Shown here one piece after another: positions 1 through 10,945 of a DNA stretch of 64,000 bases. Location: assembly GCA_023614405.1 (NCBI GenBank), contig CM042687.1, positions 237,734,292 through 237,798,291 on the forward strand, read 5' to 3'. This DNA is from Avena insularis (Eukaryota > Streptophyta > Magnoliopsida > Poales > Poaceae). A program made the translations under genes and the position numbers. Position 1 is the first letter of the stretch. Each line of letters begins with the position of its first letter. The notes below the pieces were generated by a model. The model worked only from the letters and a program-made list of their open reading frames with translations, was not told where the DNA came from and made no database searches.

Positions 1-1583
1 TCAATTGATCTTAAGCAAGGTTTTACAATTTTGTTCAGTAGGTATTACGGAAACAAAGTCAATGCAACAAGAATCGACTAAAACGGAGTTCTAATTATTT
101 TTCTATGAATTAAATATTCCAATCTAATGATTAAAATCTACACCTAAAACCCTACTATAAACTTGGAATATCGTTGCAGATCTGGATTCTAAAAAAAATT
201 ATGAATCCAACGGTATATTATAAGCTAAATTTGGCCAAATATTTGATTTTATAAGATTTTCGCATTAATTAACTCAATCTGCAAAAATCAAACCAAACTA
301 TCCTAACCCTAACTCAAAACGCGCCAAGTGGCAGCATCTGGTTGGTCCAGCTGGAGCGACACGGCGCGGACGCGGCTGCTAGCGCGGCTTTGCCACGCGG
401 CAGCACGATATTGGCTGGTACCCCTTCGTGGCTGGATCTAATCTAAACCGTGCGTTGCAGATCAAACGGCCAGGGACCAAAGTTTCTAAGCTCACCGTGG
501 TGACATCGACGACCGGCGGCGGACGGGGCAGATGGCGATGCTTGCAGGCGTTCTGGACGTCCTCCGGCGTGGATGGTAGGTCTACGAAACACGGCGGGTC
601 ACGGCGGTTCTCCTCATCTGCCTGGCGACTTCCCCTTCTTCCCGTGGCGCTGGTGGTGTTCAGCTGGAGAGTTTCGGCCCGTGGAGAATTCCGGCGAGCA
701 ATTCCCGACGCCTTGGTGTGCTGCAGAGGGTAAAAACCAGATGGGGCGATGCAGTCATTAGTGGCGGTCTCAAAGGTGGAGAAAACGAGAGAGAGGAGCT
801 CGGTATTGATGACATCTCAACCTTCCTAAGGGTACTGCAGCGGAACTCCGGAGGCGAGATTGGAAGCTTCGAAAAAAAACAGAGGCTAGGGTATTGAGGG
901 AAAAATCCGAAGGGGAAAAAGTGGCGGCGGGGTCAGGTTTTTATGGGGGAGGGATTCGTGGAGAAGGGGCAAGAAATCAACCGGAATCGATCGGATTTGA
1001 AAAAGGGGCGGCATCGTGCTCATCGCAGTCTCCTGTCGCGAGGTGGAAGAAGATGGGGTGGGCCCTACCTGTCGGTGACAGAGAAGGAGGGAGGGCCGGT
1101 GGCTGCTGCTATTGTGATGGGCCGGCCTTGGGCCGCTGCGGCTGGTTGCGCGCTGCGCGCGGCGGGGAAGTGAGCGGTAGTTAGCTAGGTGGGCTGGCTG
1201 CGGGGTCAGTGGCCGGGCCAGGGGATTCGGCCAACAGGATTAGGTTAGTTTTTTTTTGTTTATTCTTTTCTTTTTTTCTATTTTCTTATTTCCTTTATAA
1301 CTTTTTCATACTAAGTCCAAATGAGCTGAAATTTGTTTCTAAAATTTTGTGATTTTCAGTATATCATTTTAGGACCATTTTTTGTATCCTTTTATTGAGT
1401 TCAATTATATTGTATTTATAAAATCCATATTTATTCCTTATAGGAATATTTGCAAAACTTATTAGGATTAGGATTTTTTTGAATTCGATTCTAATTTTTT
1501 TGCATAGATGCAATGCAATGGACATGAATGATATGTAAAAACAATTTTTTTGGTCCCAATTTCTAAAATCTTGGGATGTGACA
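1..1583 (-). repeat. 3' LTR of element W (partial)
   Basis: Near-identical to 7082-8634, with about 2% differences in the first 300 bases by eye plus a roughly 30-bp indel near 330-385. On the minus strand it starts TGTCACATCCC, as is usual for this group. The GC-rich core (about 310-1220) contains ORFs that recur in the other LTR copy but show no protein family; I treat them as chance ORFs in regulatory DNA. The rest of this LTR lies left of the window. Confidence 0.85.
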
Positions 1584-1674
1584 GACTACCACCCTTAAAA
1601 GGAATCTCGTCCTCGAGATTCGAGAAAGCTAGCAAGAAATAGGTTTGGTTGCACAAAGGACTACCACCCTTAAA
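1584..1674 (-). other. Duplicated polypurine tract of element W
   Basis: On the minus strand the motif TTTTAAGGGTGGTAGTC occurs twice, at about 1674-1656 and at 1602-1584, the second directly abutting the 3' LTR. An AATCTCGAGGACGAGATT segment precedes the LTR-proximal copy, a conserved feature of grass chromovirus 3' ends. The polypurine tract primes plus-strand DNA synthesis. The doubled arrangement, about 72 bp apart, recurs in element Z. Confidence 0.7.
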
Positions 1675-1735
1675 AGATTGTATTTGTTAGGTTCTTCTGA
1701 TGGGTCGGTGTGGATTGTTGATTTGTAAGATCCAT

Positions 1736-2035
1736 TCACACTAACATAATTCGTCGTAGCTTGATGGACGGATTGGGCTGCTTTCCTTTGGCATTTCCTT
1801 TGCCACAACCATTCTTCCTTTTCCGAGGATAATTTGACGAGTAATGCTCTGTTTCACCATACTTATAGAATGTCACCTGGCTAGAATCTTTCTTGGGCTT
1901 CTTCACGCTACTGCCTCTATTACTATTACCATCGTCGTTTTTATCCTTTCCAGCTACATTCACATGTTTTGGACAATTATCAGCATAATGCCCATGATTG
2001 TGACACTGGAAGCATAGGACTTTGCTTAGATCCTT
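1736..2035 (-). pseudogene. Displaced gag C-terminus with two CCHC zinc knuckles (element W)
   Basis: Minus-strand translation gives one intact knuckle, CFQCHNHGHYADNC (about 2012-1971). A second, decayed one follows, FYKYGETEHYSSNY (about 1871-1830), in which cysteines have become Tyr. A Lys/Asn/Gly-rich tail comes next. These knuckles belong to the nucleocapsid end of gag and bind genomic RNA. Here they lie downstream of RNase H rather than at the end of the gag ORF at 3485-4210, which itself lacks a knuckle. The reading frame is open across both knuckles and stops at 1736. The position is unexpected for a gypsy element and suggests recombination. Confidence 0.7.
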
Positions 2036-2041
2036 CCTCCT

Positions 2042-2737
2042 TTTTGGATGAAGATGTACTTCAAACTCTTATGATCTGTGAACACATCACAATGTTTGCC
2101 CATGAGGTAGTGCATGAACCACAGACGCAAGTTCCAAATTATGTGTGGGGTAGTTGTGTTCGTGGTTCTTAAGTTGTCGGGAGGCATAGGATACCACTTT
2201 CCCATCCTGCATCAATACACTTCCAAGTCCTTGTCGAGAAGCGTCACAATAGACTTGAAAATCCTTTTGGATATCAGGCAGACACAGAACCGGCACCGTT
2301 ACAAGGCGTTTCTTCAACTCTTGAAAACTTGCTTCACATGCCTCGGTCCACAGGAATTCCTTTTCCTTCTCCAATAGTCCCGTCATGGGTTTTGCTATTT
2401 TAGAAAAGTTTTCAATGAACCTCCGGTAATATACTGTGAGGCCCAAGAAACTCCTAATATCTCCCACATTCTTGGGTGACTCCCATTCCGTCACGGAAGC
2501 TACCTTGCTAGGATCTACGGCAACTCCTTTTGCCAACACAACATGACCAAGGAATCCCACTTCCTTTAACCAGAATTCGCATTTGCTGAATTTGTTATTC
2601 AACTTGTGTTCTCTTAGTTTCTCCATAATAAGGCGCAGATGTTTATCATGTTCCTTCTCGTCCTTAGAACATATGAGTATATCATCTATGAATACCACGA
2701 TAAACTTGTCCAAATATTCCATGAACACCTTGTCCAA
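2042..2737 (-). pseudogene. Reverse transcriptase palm/thumb and RNase H of element W (truncated)
   Basis: The minus-strand protein starts in the RT palm with the catalytic FIDDIL motif. It continues through the thumb (LGHVV, FLGL-YYRRF) into the Ty3/gypsy RNase H, with YCDASRQGLGSVLMQ and the NYPTHNLELASVVHAL segment. The frame shifts near 2105; the next RNase H block ([13 protein letters not shown]) is readable in another frame until about 2042 and then breaks into gag-tail sequence. The end of RNase H and all of integrase are missing. The RT finger region between this ORF and 2750 is also missing. Confidence 0.85.
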
Positions 2738-2749
2738 TTGTTCCCTAAG

Positions 2750-3172
2750 CTATTTCTTGAGTTCCTTTAACTCGTCCACATCCATCTTGTACGGTCTCTT
2801 AGCTATCGGCCCCGTGCCTGGCATCAAGTCAATGAGGAACTCAATATCACGGTTGGGTGGCATTCCGGGTAGCTCTTCCGGGAAAACATCTGGGTATTCT
2901 TTTACAATAGGTACTTCCTCCAAGCTAACCCCCTTAAGAGAGTTCACCATGACTTCCTTAAGTGCAAAATTTGACTTGATACGAATTCTCTTCCCTTCCG
3001 GTGTTGTGAGCAGGACAGTTCTTTTGGCACAATCTATGACTCCTTCATATTCGGTCATCCAATTCATGCCCAAGATTATGTCTAATCCTTGTGATTCTGG
3101 AACTACTAGACTTGTGGGAAAGATGTGTGTCCCAATCCTTAGTTCTAATTCCTGGCAACCGGAGTTTGCCAC
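2750..3172 (-). pseudogene. Protease C-terminus and start of reverse transcriptase (element W)
   Basis: Translation shows the retropepsin end (LDIILGMNWMTEYEGVIDC) followed by the linker into RT (EYPDVFPEELPGMPPNRDIEF, then IDLMPGTGPIAKRPYKM). It stops after ELKELKK. In intact relatives about 110-130 residues of RT fingers and palm follow before the FIDDIL segment. Here the next recognisable RT sequence begins only 13 bases further on, so an internal deletion of roughly 350 bases is inferred. Confidence 0.8.
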
Positions 3173-3192
3173 TATTTCTCCCCCAGGATAAC

Positions 3193-3504
3193 TTACCCAG
3201 GAAAGTTTATAGTCTCCGTAGGTATCTTTCCTCTATCCACAAATACCCTTGACATGAATGAATGTGATGCACCAGTATCAAAAGGAACAACTGTGGGAAT
3301 AGAATTGATCTTGATTCGCCATGGCTTTGACAAACGGATTTGGCTTCTTCCCGTTTCCATTGCCATGATTGTGTCCATTTCCATTCCCATTGCGGTTTTT
3401 ATGCCCATTGTATTTGTGGCCGCCATGGTGACGACCGTTATGGTTGTGGCCATTATTGTTATAAGGTGGTGGTGAGGAATTGCGCTACTTCTGGTACGGA
3501 ACAT
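3193..3504 (-). pseudogene. Aspartic protease N-terminal part of element W
   Basis: The ORF ends with PFDTGASHSFMSRVFV, the retropepsin active site (Asp-Thr-Gly). Residues upstream of it are out of frame with gag: the alternative frame reads Asn/Gly/His-rich gag-tail sequence. The protease therefore continues gag through a frameshift. A short gap with a stop separates it from the protease C-terminal half at 3172. The active-site triad itself is intact. Confidence 0.75.
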
Positions 3505-4210
3505 AGTGCTTGTGAGGGTGAGACTTCCTCTTGCGGTTTTCTATGCTCTTCCTTTTGGATTCAACCACAATGGCTCTGTCCAGGAGTTCCTGAAAGTTGT
3601 CCAATTTCTGAGCCACAAGCTGAATAGATATTTCATCATTGAGTCCTCTTAAGAACTCCTCCTGTCTCTTGGCATCAGTGGAAACATCATCGGGTGCATA
3701 ACGGGCTAGCTTGTTGAAAAGCTCACCATACTCGGTGACAGAACGGTGCAGCTGGTGTAGGTTGCGAAATTCGCGCCTTTTCAGAGTCATGACACCAGCA
3801 GCCACATGATGAGTGTGAAAGGCTAATTCAAACTGATCCCAAGTGATAGCATCAATATCCGGGTGGGTGACTTGGTAGTTATCCCACCATTCTGCAGCAG
3901 GTCCTTCAAGCTGGTGTGCGGCATAACATACCCTGTTGGCTCCGACAGCTTGCACGGTGTCTAGCTTCTTGTTGATTGTACGTAGCCAGTCATCCGCGAT
4001 GATTGGTTCAGTGCTGCTAGTGAAGGTAGGTGGGTTCAACCTCAAAAACCGAGTCAAGTGATCCTGTTGAGGTGGTGGCGGAGGTGGCGGTGGTGGCGGG
4101 TTTTTGTTGTTTTGCATGTTCTGAGTGAGCAGTTGGATCAGCTGGTTCTGAGTGGCCAAAAGTTGTGCTATTTTTGGAGGAATTTCGGTGTTCGCACGTC
4201 TTGGCGGCAT
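3485..4210 (-). pseudogene. Gag (capsid) of element W
   Basis: The start is set at the ATG at 4210 because MPPRRAN is the usual beginning of gag in this group and also opens gag of element Z at 24311. The 241-residue product has a proline run (about residues 45-60, after an Asn/Gln-rich stretch). The retrotransposon gag core follows, with EGPAAEWWDNY, ITWDQFELAFHTH and RYAPDDVSTDAKRQEEFLRGLNDE. It ends in a basic stretch without a zinc knuckle. Gag forms the virus-like particle. The product is probably incomplete because the knuckle region has been displaced. Confidence 0.85.
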
Positions 4211-4422
4211 ATGTGGGGTTTGAGAGAAAGTTAAGAAATAAACAGAAAGACTAAGTAGTAAACTCCTACCCTTATGAAAACACACCAAGCACACAAGACA
4301 CACAAGACACATTAACACAACTTAACACAGAAAACAACCAAGTTTAACTAAACCAGAATTGTCTTGGTATTTATTACCATCGTGAATAACGTTCTACTAT
4401 AGAATTAAAGGTGGTCCAACTA

Positions 4423-4836
4423 TTACACATTCTCCACGCCTTCCTCTTCCTCGTCCTCGAACGAGTAGCCTTCCTGCTCTAGGATTGTCTTGTACAACTC
4501 CATCTCCTTCGTGGTGGCTTCAAGCTTCTCTTGGAGGTTCTTTATCTCATCCTGCAGCTTCTTGGATTTTTGGTATACGAGACGAGATTGAAGTAGAACC
4601 ACTTTAAATTTTTCCTAAGATATCACCCCTTGATGAACATCAATGGTGTGTTGCATCTCCCACCAGGTTGCAGCGTCGTCCTTTAAGAATTGGGTGGCAT
4701 AATGAAGCATTCTGTTGACTTCAATGTTGGCATCCTTCATTCTTCCTTCAACCTGGAGCATCCACTTCTTTGCATCGGCGTGGCTTTTACGCTTGGTGGA
4801 GTTGAGTTCCTTGTCCTCCTTATTGATATGGTACAT
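4423..4836 (-). pseudogene. Pre-gag ORF of element W: gag-like segment, coiled coil, acidic tail
   Basis: This minus-strand frame lies upstream of gag and downstream of the PBS. It reads a gag-like block (ANIEVNRMLHYATQFLKDD, then AATWWEM), an in-frame stop at 4617-4615, and then in the same frame a predicted coiled coil (SKKLQDEIKNLQEKLEATTK). It ends in an acidic tail (FEDEEEEGVENV) at 4423. Its position and architecture resemble the pre-gag ORF of element Y at 39127-40039. The function of such ORFs is not known to me; oligomerisation is suggested only by the heptad-like pattern. Confidence 0.6.
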
Positions 4837-5425
4837 CCGTCGAGTTGACCAAGGTTTAGAGTAGGAACAATGGAGTATGGAAAGAAGAAGAATAACACAT
4901 ACAAGAAATTTTATTTTAGAAATTAGGTTTTCATTAGCTATTGTAATAAACTATACAAGATAGCAAACAATTTGTCGCATCTATATTTAGCGAAATCTTA
5001 TTCGGTTTGGTTCCTAATAGGTCACTTGGAATCTTCGAGGCTTCGAGTCTCCAAAAGTCCTCGTGCTCTTGATAGTGTTCATGTTCTTCATAATCTTCAA
5101 TCTTTCGAGTTCTTTAGTTAATAACATTGACTTAAGGCCTTTGAAGTCTTTAATCTCGTAGCTTCAGTCTTGGAACATCTTTCATGGAGTTCTTCAATCT
5201 CGACTTAATCGAAACATTGAGATGATCTTCTTTGAAAAGGTAATCTTCAGAAAACTTTCTTCTTGAAGTGTGTAGTGGTCATTTTCTAATGTTGAAAAGA
5301 AGAGACTTAAATTTTAAAACCCCAAAGGTAGATTATGAGAAGTATGAGAGTTTTCTGAAATAACTTAGAAAATATTTGTCCTAAGGTTTTTCCATGTCTA
5401 GGGTCACGATCTACAGTCAACTTAT
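4837..5425 (-). other. Untranslated leader of element W
   Basis: This 590-bp, AT-rich stretch lies between the PBS and the pre-gag ORF. I see no coding capacity in any frame. It would carry the packaging signal of an active relative; no specific motif is recognised. Confidence 0.5.
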
Positions 5426-5437
5426 GCTCTCATACCA
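5426..5437 (-). promoter_or_regulatory. Primer binding site (tRNA-iMet) of element W
   Basis: Minus strand reads TGGTATGAGAGC, one mismatch from the canonical TGGTATCAGAGC. It lies two bases inside the end of the 5' LTR (LTR end ...CACTACA). It fixes both the LTR boundary at 5440 and the minus orientation of the element. Confidence 0.85.
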
Positions 5438-5439
5438 TC

Positions 5440-8400
5440 TGTAGTGACCTCGGATCAAGTAAGATCCTAAGTCCTTGTGTATAACATGCTAGTCCCTGGA
5501 TCAATAGCTAGCACTCACAGTCGATGAAATATCATGTAAAACACAAGTCTTTATTACATGAATCGAATAATCCAGAGTTTACATTATTACAACAGAAGCG
5601 ATATAAATACAACTTGGAGTCCCATCAATGCCACAGGCAGGTTGAGTGAAGACCCGCGATCCTAGCGCACCTTTCAAAGATCTCCGAAATTCTGCACATG
5701 AAACGTGCAGCCAACAAGTTGGGTCAATACTTTGAATGTATTGGCAAATTACACCAAGGAAGGAAAGACTAACTCTACATGCAAGGCTAGTTTAGGCTTT
5801 GGAGTTCATTTGCATAAAGCTAGTTTTCTTAAGTAGAGAGAAGAGAAGATTGTCCTACTTTGTAAACATTTGCTTAGATAAATTAAGGTCGAGTGGCACA
5901 CGAGGATATTACGCACCAAGTGTCCAAACAACCAAACACTTGGATATTACGCACCAAGCGTCACTTGGATATTACACACCAAGTTCCCAAATTCCCACCC
6001 ATTAGCGATATTACGCACGCCATGGGGTTTCAAAACTTTGTTTTAGAAAAGAGAGAGGAAGATCCTTCAGAGGCTCCATCCTTCAGATGCTCAATGTTGT
6101 TCTGTTTCCGTGAACACGGCTGATCGATCAGATTGCAATACTCTCGAGAGTTTGTGCACTTTACCCACAATCCATGATCAAGTCCTTTTACAGACAAGAC
6201 CATGGCGAGGCTTTCCCTTAGTAGCCCCTCTACCTTCCGGATCCAACCGTGCCAAGAACCTCCAAATGTTGGTACCCAGGTGAGGTTTCCCACTAAGTAC
6301 TAGGCCAAGACAGAGCCCATAATGTATCGTGGTTGCACTGGAAGCTTCTGAATTCTGAAACATGGCAGACTTCTTTGATTCCTGGGCGGTCGTCCTCCAC
6401 CAAAATCTCACTCGTTGACCCGACAACCATTCCGCCCAGAAGATAACTTAGTTTTATTTTGAAGTGGATTTGAGAAGAAAAGTTTGCTCTAGAGAGCCTT
6501 TATACTCAGAAAAATTCTTTGTCTTTCGAACCCCCCAACGGTACTTTGTATATATAGCATAGCAAGCAATACTTAGCAAAAATAGGGGTAACCTATTAGG
6601 ATGGGAAATCCTAAGTATAGAGCTACTCATGGCATACTACAAAATCATCGCACTTGCAAAATAATACTAAGGGGAAAATCTACTAGAACATCCTACACAT
6701 GCATACTACAGAATTTTGAAGATCACATGCATAGAATCAAAACTGGGACAAAATTATGAATAAGTGGTGTAACTTTCCTTGATCCGAGCAGCACTCTACA
6801 CAATATCACTCCTTAGTGCACTCCGAACAATCTAACGAATCACAAACATAGATCTGATCACAACTTGCTCCAAAACATGTCACAGAGATAATCATGCATG
6901 CATGCAACATGGTATTTTATGCAAGATTGTTTTTCTAAGTTAAGGTAGCATATCTTGGATTGCAATAGTGCTAAGGATGTCACTAGGATTGATTTCCCAA
7001 AGGTTTTAATTCTATTTGGATCACTATTATAACTCATAGGGTTAATAGGAGATCCAATCTTCTAATTAGACCCAAGTTAGATCAATTGATCTTAAGCAAG
7101 GTTTTACAATTTTGTTCAATAGGTATTACGGAAACAAAGTCAATGCAACAAGAATCGACTAAAACGGAGTTCTAATTATTTTTCTATGAATTAAATATTC
7201 CAATCTAATGATTAAAATCTACACCTAAAACCCTACTGTAAACTTGGAATATCATTGCAGATCTGGATTCTACATAAAATTATGAATCCAACGGTATATT
7301 ATAAGCTAAATTTGGCCAAATATTTGATTTTATAAGATTTTCACATTAATTAACTCAATCTGCAAAAATCAAACCAAACTATCCTAACCCTAACTCAAAA
7401 CGCGCCAAGTGGCAAGATCCTGGTCCAAATGATGCGACGACATACGCCTTGCTAGCGCGGCTTTGCCACGCGGCAGCACGGTATTGGCTGGTACCCCTTC
7501 GTGGCTGGATCTAATCTAGACCGTGCGTTGCAGATCAAACGGCCAGGGACCAAAGTTTCTAAGCTCACCGTGGTGACATCGACGGCCGGCGGCGAACGGG
7601 GCAGATGGCGATGCTTGCAGGCGTTCTGGACGTCCTCCGGCGTGGATGGTAGGTCTACAAAACACGGCGGGTCACGGCGGTTCTCCTCGTCTGCCTGGCG
7701 ACTTCCCCTTCTTCCCGTGGCGCTGGTGGTGTTCAGCTGGAGAGTTTCGGCCCGTGGAGAATTCCGGCGAGCAATTCCCGACGCCTTGGTGTGCTGCAGA
7801 GGGTAAAAACCAGATGGGGCGATGCAGTCATTAGTGGCGGTCTCAAAGGTGGAGAAAACGAGAGAGAGGAGCTCGGCATTGATGACATCTCAACCTTCCT
7901 GAGGGTACTGCAGCGGAACTCCGGCGGCGAGATTGGAAGCTTCGAAAAAAAACAGAGGCTAGGGTTTTGAGGGAAAAATCCGAAGGGGAAAAACTGGCGG
8001 CGGGGTCAGGTTTTTATGGGGGAGGGATTCATGGAGAAGGGGCAAGAAATCAACCGGAATCGATCGGATTTGAAAAAGGGGCGGCATCGTGCTCATCGCA
8101 GTCTCCTGTCGCGAGGTGGAAGAAGATGGGGTGGGCCCTACACCGGTGATGAGAGAAGGAGGGCCGGTGGTCGCCGCTATTGTGATGGGCCGGCCTTGGG
8201 CCACTACTGGTTGCGCTGCTGTATGCGGGAAGTGAGCTAGTTAGCTAGGTGGGCTGGTTATGGGTCATGGGCCGTGCCAGGATTCGCCAGGATTAGGTTA
8301 GTTTTTTTTGTTTATTCTTTTCTTTTTTTCTATTTTCTTATTTCCTTTATAATTTTTTCATACTAAGTCCAAATGAGCTGAAATTTGTTTCTAAAATTTT

Positions 8401-8634
8401 GTGATTTTCAGTATATCATTTTAGGACCATTTTTTGTATCCTTTTATTGAGTTCAATTATATTGTATTTATAAAATCCATATTTATTCCTTATAGGAATA
8501 TTTGCAAAACTTATTAGGATTAGGATTTTTTTGAATTCGATTCTAATTTTTTTGCATAGATGCAATGCAATGGACATGAATGATATGTAAAAACAATTTT
8601 TTTGTCCCAATTTCTAAAATCTTGGGATGTGACA
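5440..8634 (-). repeat. 5' LTR of element W (3195 bp)
   Basis: Bounded by TG/CA on both sides; on the minus strand TGTCACATCCC...GGTCACTACA. The promoter-distal half (about 7390-8290) is GC-rich and the R-U5 half is AT-rich. A likely TATA box lies at 6549-6556 (minus). The stretch 5905-6020 contains several imperfect copies of GATATTACGCACCAAG. ORFs inside the LTR are not supported as genes. Confidence 0.85.
6549..6556 (-). promoter_or_regulatory. Candidate TATA box of element W LTR
   Basis: TATATATA on the minus strand, about 1.1 kb before the LTR end, leaves a long R-U5 leader. A second TATAAAGG-like site lies about 50 bp downstream at 6503-6496. This is inferred from composition only; no transcript evidence is available. 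Confidence 0.4.
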
Positions 8635-8806
8635 AGATCCTAATAGTATATATGTCTCTGATGCTAAAACTGAGAGTGGTAATGATAAAAATTAGTCTCC
8701 TGATAAGGAGGAAGGTGAGGAAGAACCTGAAAAGCACACTAAGAACACTAGGTACACAAAGTAAGATTTTATTGCTAATAAACATGGTAAAGAGAGAGAA
8801 CCTTGG

Positions 8807-9478
8807 GTGCCAAAACCTATGCCTTTTCCAGGTAAGAAACACAAGTCAAAGGAGGAAGAAAACTACAACAAGTTTTGTGAGTGGATGAAACCTTTATGCT
8901 TGCAAATTCCTTTCACTGATGCTATTAAGTTGCCTCCTTATTCAAAGTATATGAAGGATATTGTCTCTAATAAAAGGAAGATTCCTAATGAGGAGATTTC
9001 TACTCTACTTGATAATTATTCCTTCAATGGTAAGGTTCCAAAGAAACTTGGTGATCCAGGTATACCAACTATGCCTTGCTCCATTAAGAATAATTATGTT
9101 AGAACTGCTTTATGTGATTTGGGAGCTAGAGTTAGTGTTATGACTTTTTCTCTCTATAAGAGACTCCAGCTAGAAAAGTTGATACCAACGGATATTTCTT
9201 TGCAAATGGCTGATAAGTCAACTACTACTCCTGTTGGTATATGTGAGGATGTTCCTGTTCAAGTTGCTCATAATTGCATGGTCTTAATTGATTTTGTTGT
9301 GCTTGAAATGCCTGAAGATGATAATATGTCTATTATTCTTGGGAGACCTTTTCTTAATACTGCAGGTGATGTCATCAATTGCAATCAAGGAAAAGTAACA
9401 TTCAATATTAATGACAAAGAGCACACTGTCTATTTCCCCAAGAAGGTTGTTAAGAGTCTTGCCTATGGATTATCGTAA
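8807..9478 (+). pseudogene. Athila-type gag C-terminus and retropepsin (element A)
   Basis: The 223-residue frame begins in the gag-protease spacer (KPMPFPGKKHKSKEEENYNK, then PFTDAIKLPPYSKYMKDI). It continues into an Athila-type protease with the unusual active site CDLGARVSVM, then ADKSTTTPVGICEDVPVQV and the family signature IILGRPFLNTAGDVI. Athila proteases use Asp-Leu-Gly in place of Asp-Thr/Ser-Gly, so this is a lineage trait and not damage. The upstream continuation (8640-8806) reads as gag but contains stops. The frame ends at 9478, where LINE sequence begins. Confidence 0.8.
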
Positions 9479-9479
9479 T

Positions 9480-10724
9480 GAGGAATTTCTCACTGAAACT
9501 GTAGCTAAATTTGGAAAACTAAGAGGTTGGTTCAGAGAGGATCCTTCTCCAACTAGGACTTTGATTAAGTGCAGCTATGGTGGGGCTGGGGATATTCCCA
9601 GGTCCATTGTTGTCAGGGAGCCTTAGAAATATGGTGGCACTGTGGTTTCCTGGACAGTTCCTTGCTTTATTTTGATGAGTGTACAAGGAGATACTCTGCC
9701 TGAGGATGAGTCTCCTGTCCCTCATAATGGTAACCCACACCCTTTACCTGGACAAGATCATGGTTTTCAGCCTAATGTGGAAGAGCAGGGTGGGATACCT
9801 GATGATATTCAGCCTGATGTTCCTGGATGGGGTGAATGGCCACAGCAGGGGATTGAAGGAGAGAATGTTGGGGTTGATGTGCAGCAGAATGAGATGCCTC
9901 CTCAAGATCAATCTTCTGTCACCTTTTCTTTCTCCTCTGATTCAGGATCTTCAGTATAGTTTATTCCTGGAGAAGGAGTTGATCAGTTGGTTCATGCTCC
10001 TGATGATGTTGTTATACAGGATGCTGTTATGCAGGATGTTCCCCAAGTTAACTTGGATGTTTTTGAGGAAAACCCCCTAGCTATCATTCCTTTTTAGCAA
10101 CAACCCCCTTTGGATGAGAATGTAAATTTAAATCTTTTCACAGTCCTTCTGCCTGATCACCTTAGGATGGGAAATATAAATGTTTTGAATGAGTTGTCCA
10201 TGGAGAAGTCCCATTGTCTGCAGCTTTCTAGGGTGGGGTGCTTACCTCATAATTTTGAATACAGTGCCATCATGGGCAACTTTTGGCTGCCACCCTCTCC
10301 TCTGTTGCCCCAGGTGCCTTCTAACAAGGAGCAGATTATCCATGATGTTTCCTCAGAGGGCCTTTTCAAAACTATTAGGCAGGAGAGAGTTCAGGAGATT
10401 GCTGTTGAGTTCTCTACTAAGAAGAGGACAAGAAAACAAAAGCAGAAAGAACCTTTGCTAGTCAACACCTCTGAAAGACGTAGTACAAGGAGCTCAACAA
10501 GGAATGTTGGTTTCAGACTTGAGCCCATGTTAGATCAGCCTGAACCTAGGAAGAATCCAAGGTCTTCCAAGCCAAGAAAGATGGAGGAGATCCCTCCCTG
10601 CACTGACATCTCTGTTTTGCAGCAGGCTGGAGCTTTGTTGGAGATACCTGGATCTGAACTCACAGTGGAGAAGCTGATGGCCAACTCCACAGATGATGTT
10701 GCTGCTAAGAAGTCCAATGAGTAG
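9480..10724 (+). pseudogene. LINE ORF1 (RNA-binding/nucleic-acid chaperone type), broken
   Basis: Frames around 9480-9626, 9642-9959 and 10110-10724 together resemble the C-terminal two thirds of plant LINE ORF1: KLRGWFREDPSPTRTLIKC, then SWTVPCFI, a Pro/Asp/Gln-rich spacer, and a basic end with SERRSTRSSTRNVGFRLEP. The last stop is at 10724 and ORF2 begins about 220 bases later. Several frame changes and stops mean no full protein can be made. ORF1 proteins bind LINE RNA; that role is from family knowledge. Confidence 0.6.
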
Positions 10725-10945
10725 CAGGTCTAAGTTGTTATGTTGCTTGAAATCTAATGGCAGGCAATGTAACCTTTATATTGTAATTATTATGGAACTT
10801 GGCTTTTGTTTTCTGGACTATCTGAACCTGTTGGCATATTGGTATTGGCACACTTTTGGAAACTTCATTGCAATCCATGTTGTCCTTCTTACTCTATATT
10901 GTGTCCTATGGGGCTGGATTTTATTGTTGCTATGTGTCTCTTTTA

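Larger units (their letters stand above)
1..8634 (-). mobile_element. Element W: Tekay/Del-type chromovirus (Ty3/gypsy), rearranged, 3' LTR cut by window edge
   Basis: Positions 1-1583 repeat at 7082-8634, and both copies end (plus strand) in GGGATGTGACA. These are therefore the 3' LTR (partial) and the 5' LTR (5440-8634) of an element read on the minus strand. Next to the 5' LTR is a tRNA-iMet primer binding site, and next to the 3' LTR is a polypurine tract. Minus-strand order: LTR, PBS, pre-gag ORF, gag, protease, RT/RNase H, a displaced gag tail, duplicated polypurine tract, LTR. Integrase is absent and part of RT is deleted, so the copy is defective. It is inserted in Athila-type element A, whose sequence resumes at 8635. 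The left target duplication lies outside the window; the right one would be AGATC if five bases long. Confidence 0.85.

Noticed and set aside
428..1184. Plus-strand ORFs repeated at 7501-8240
   Set aside because: They are antisense to element W inside its LTR copies; similarity between them reflects the LTR pair.
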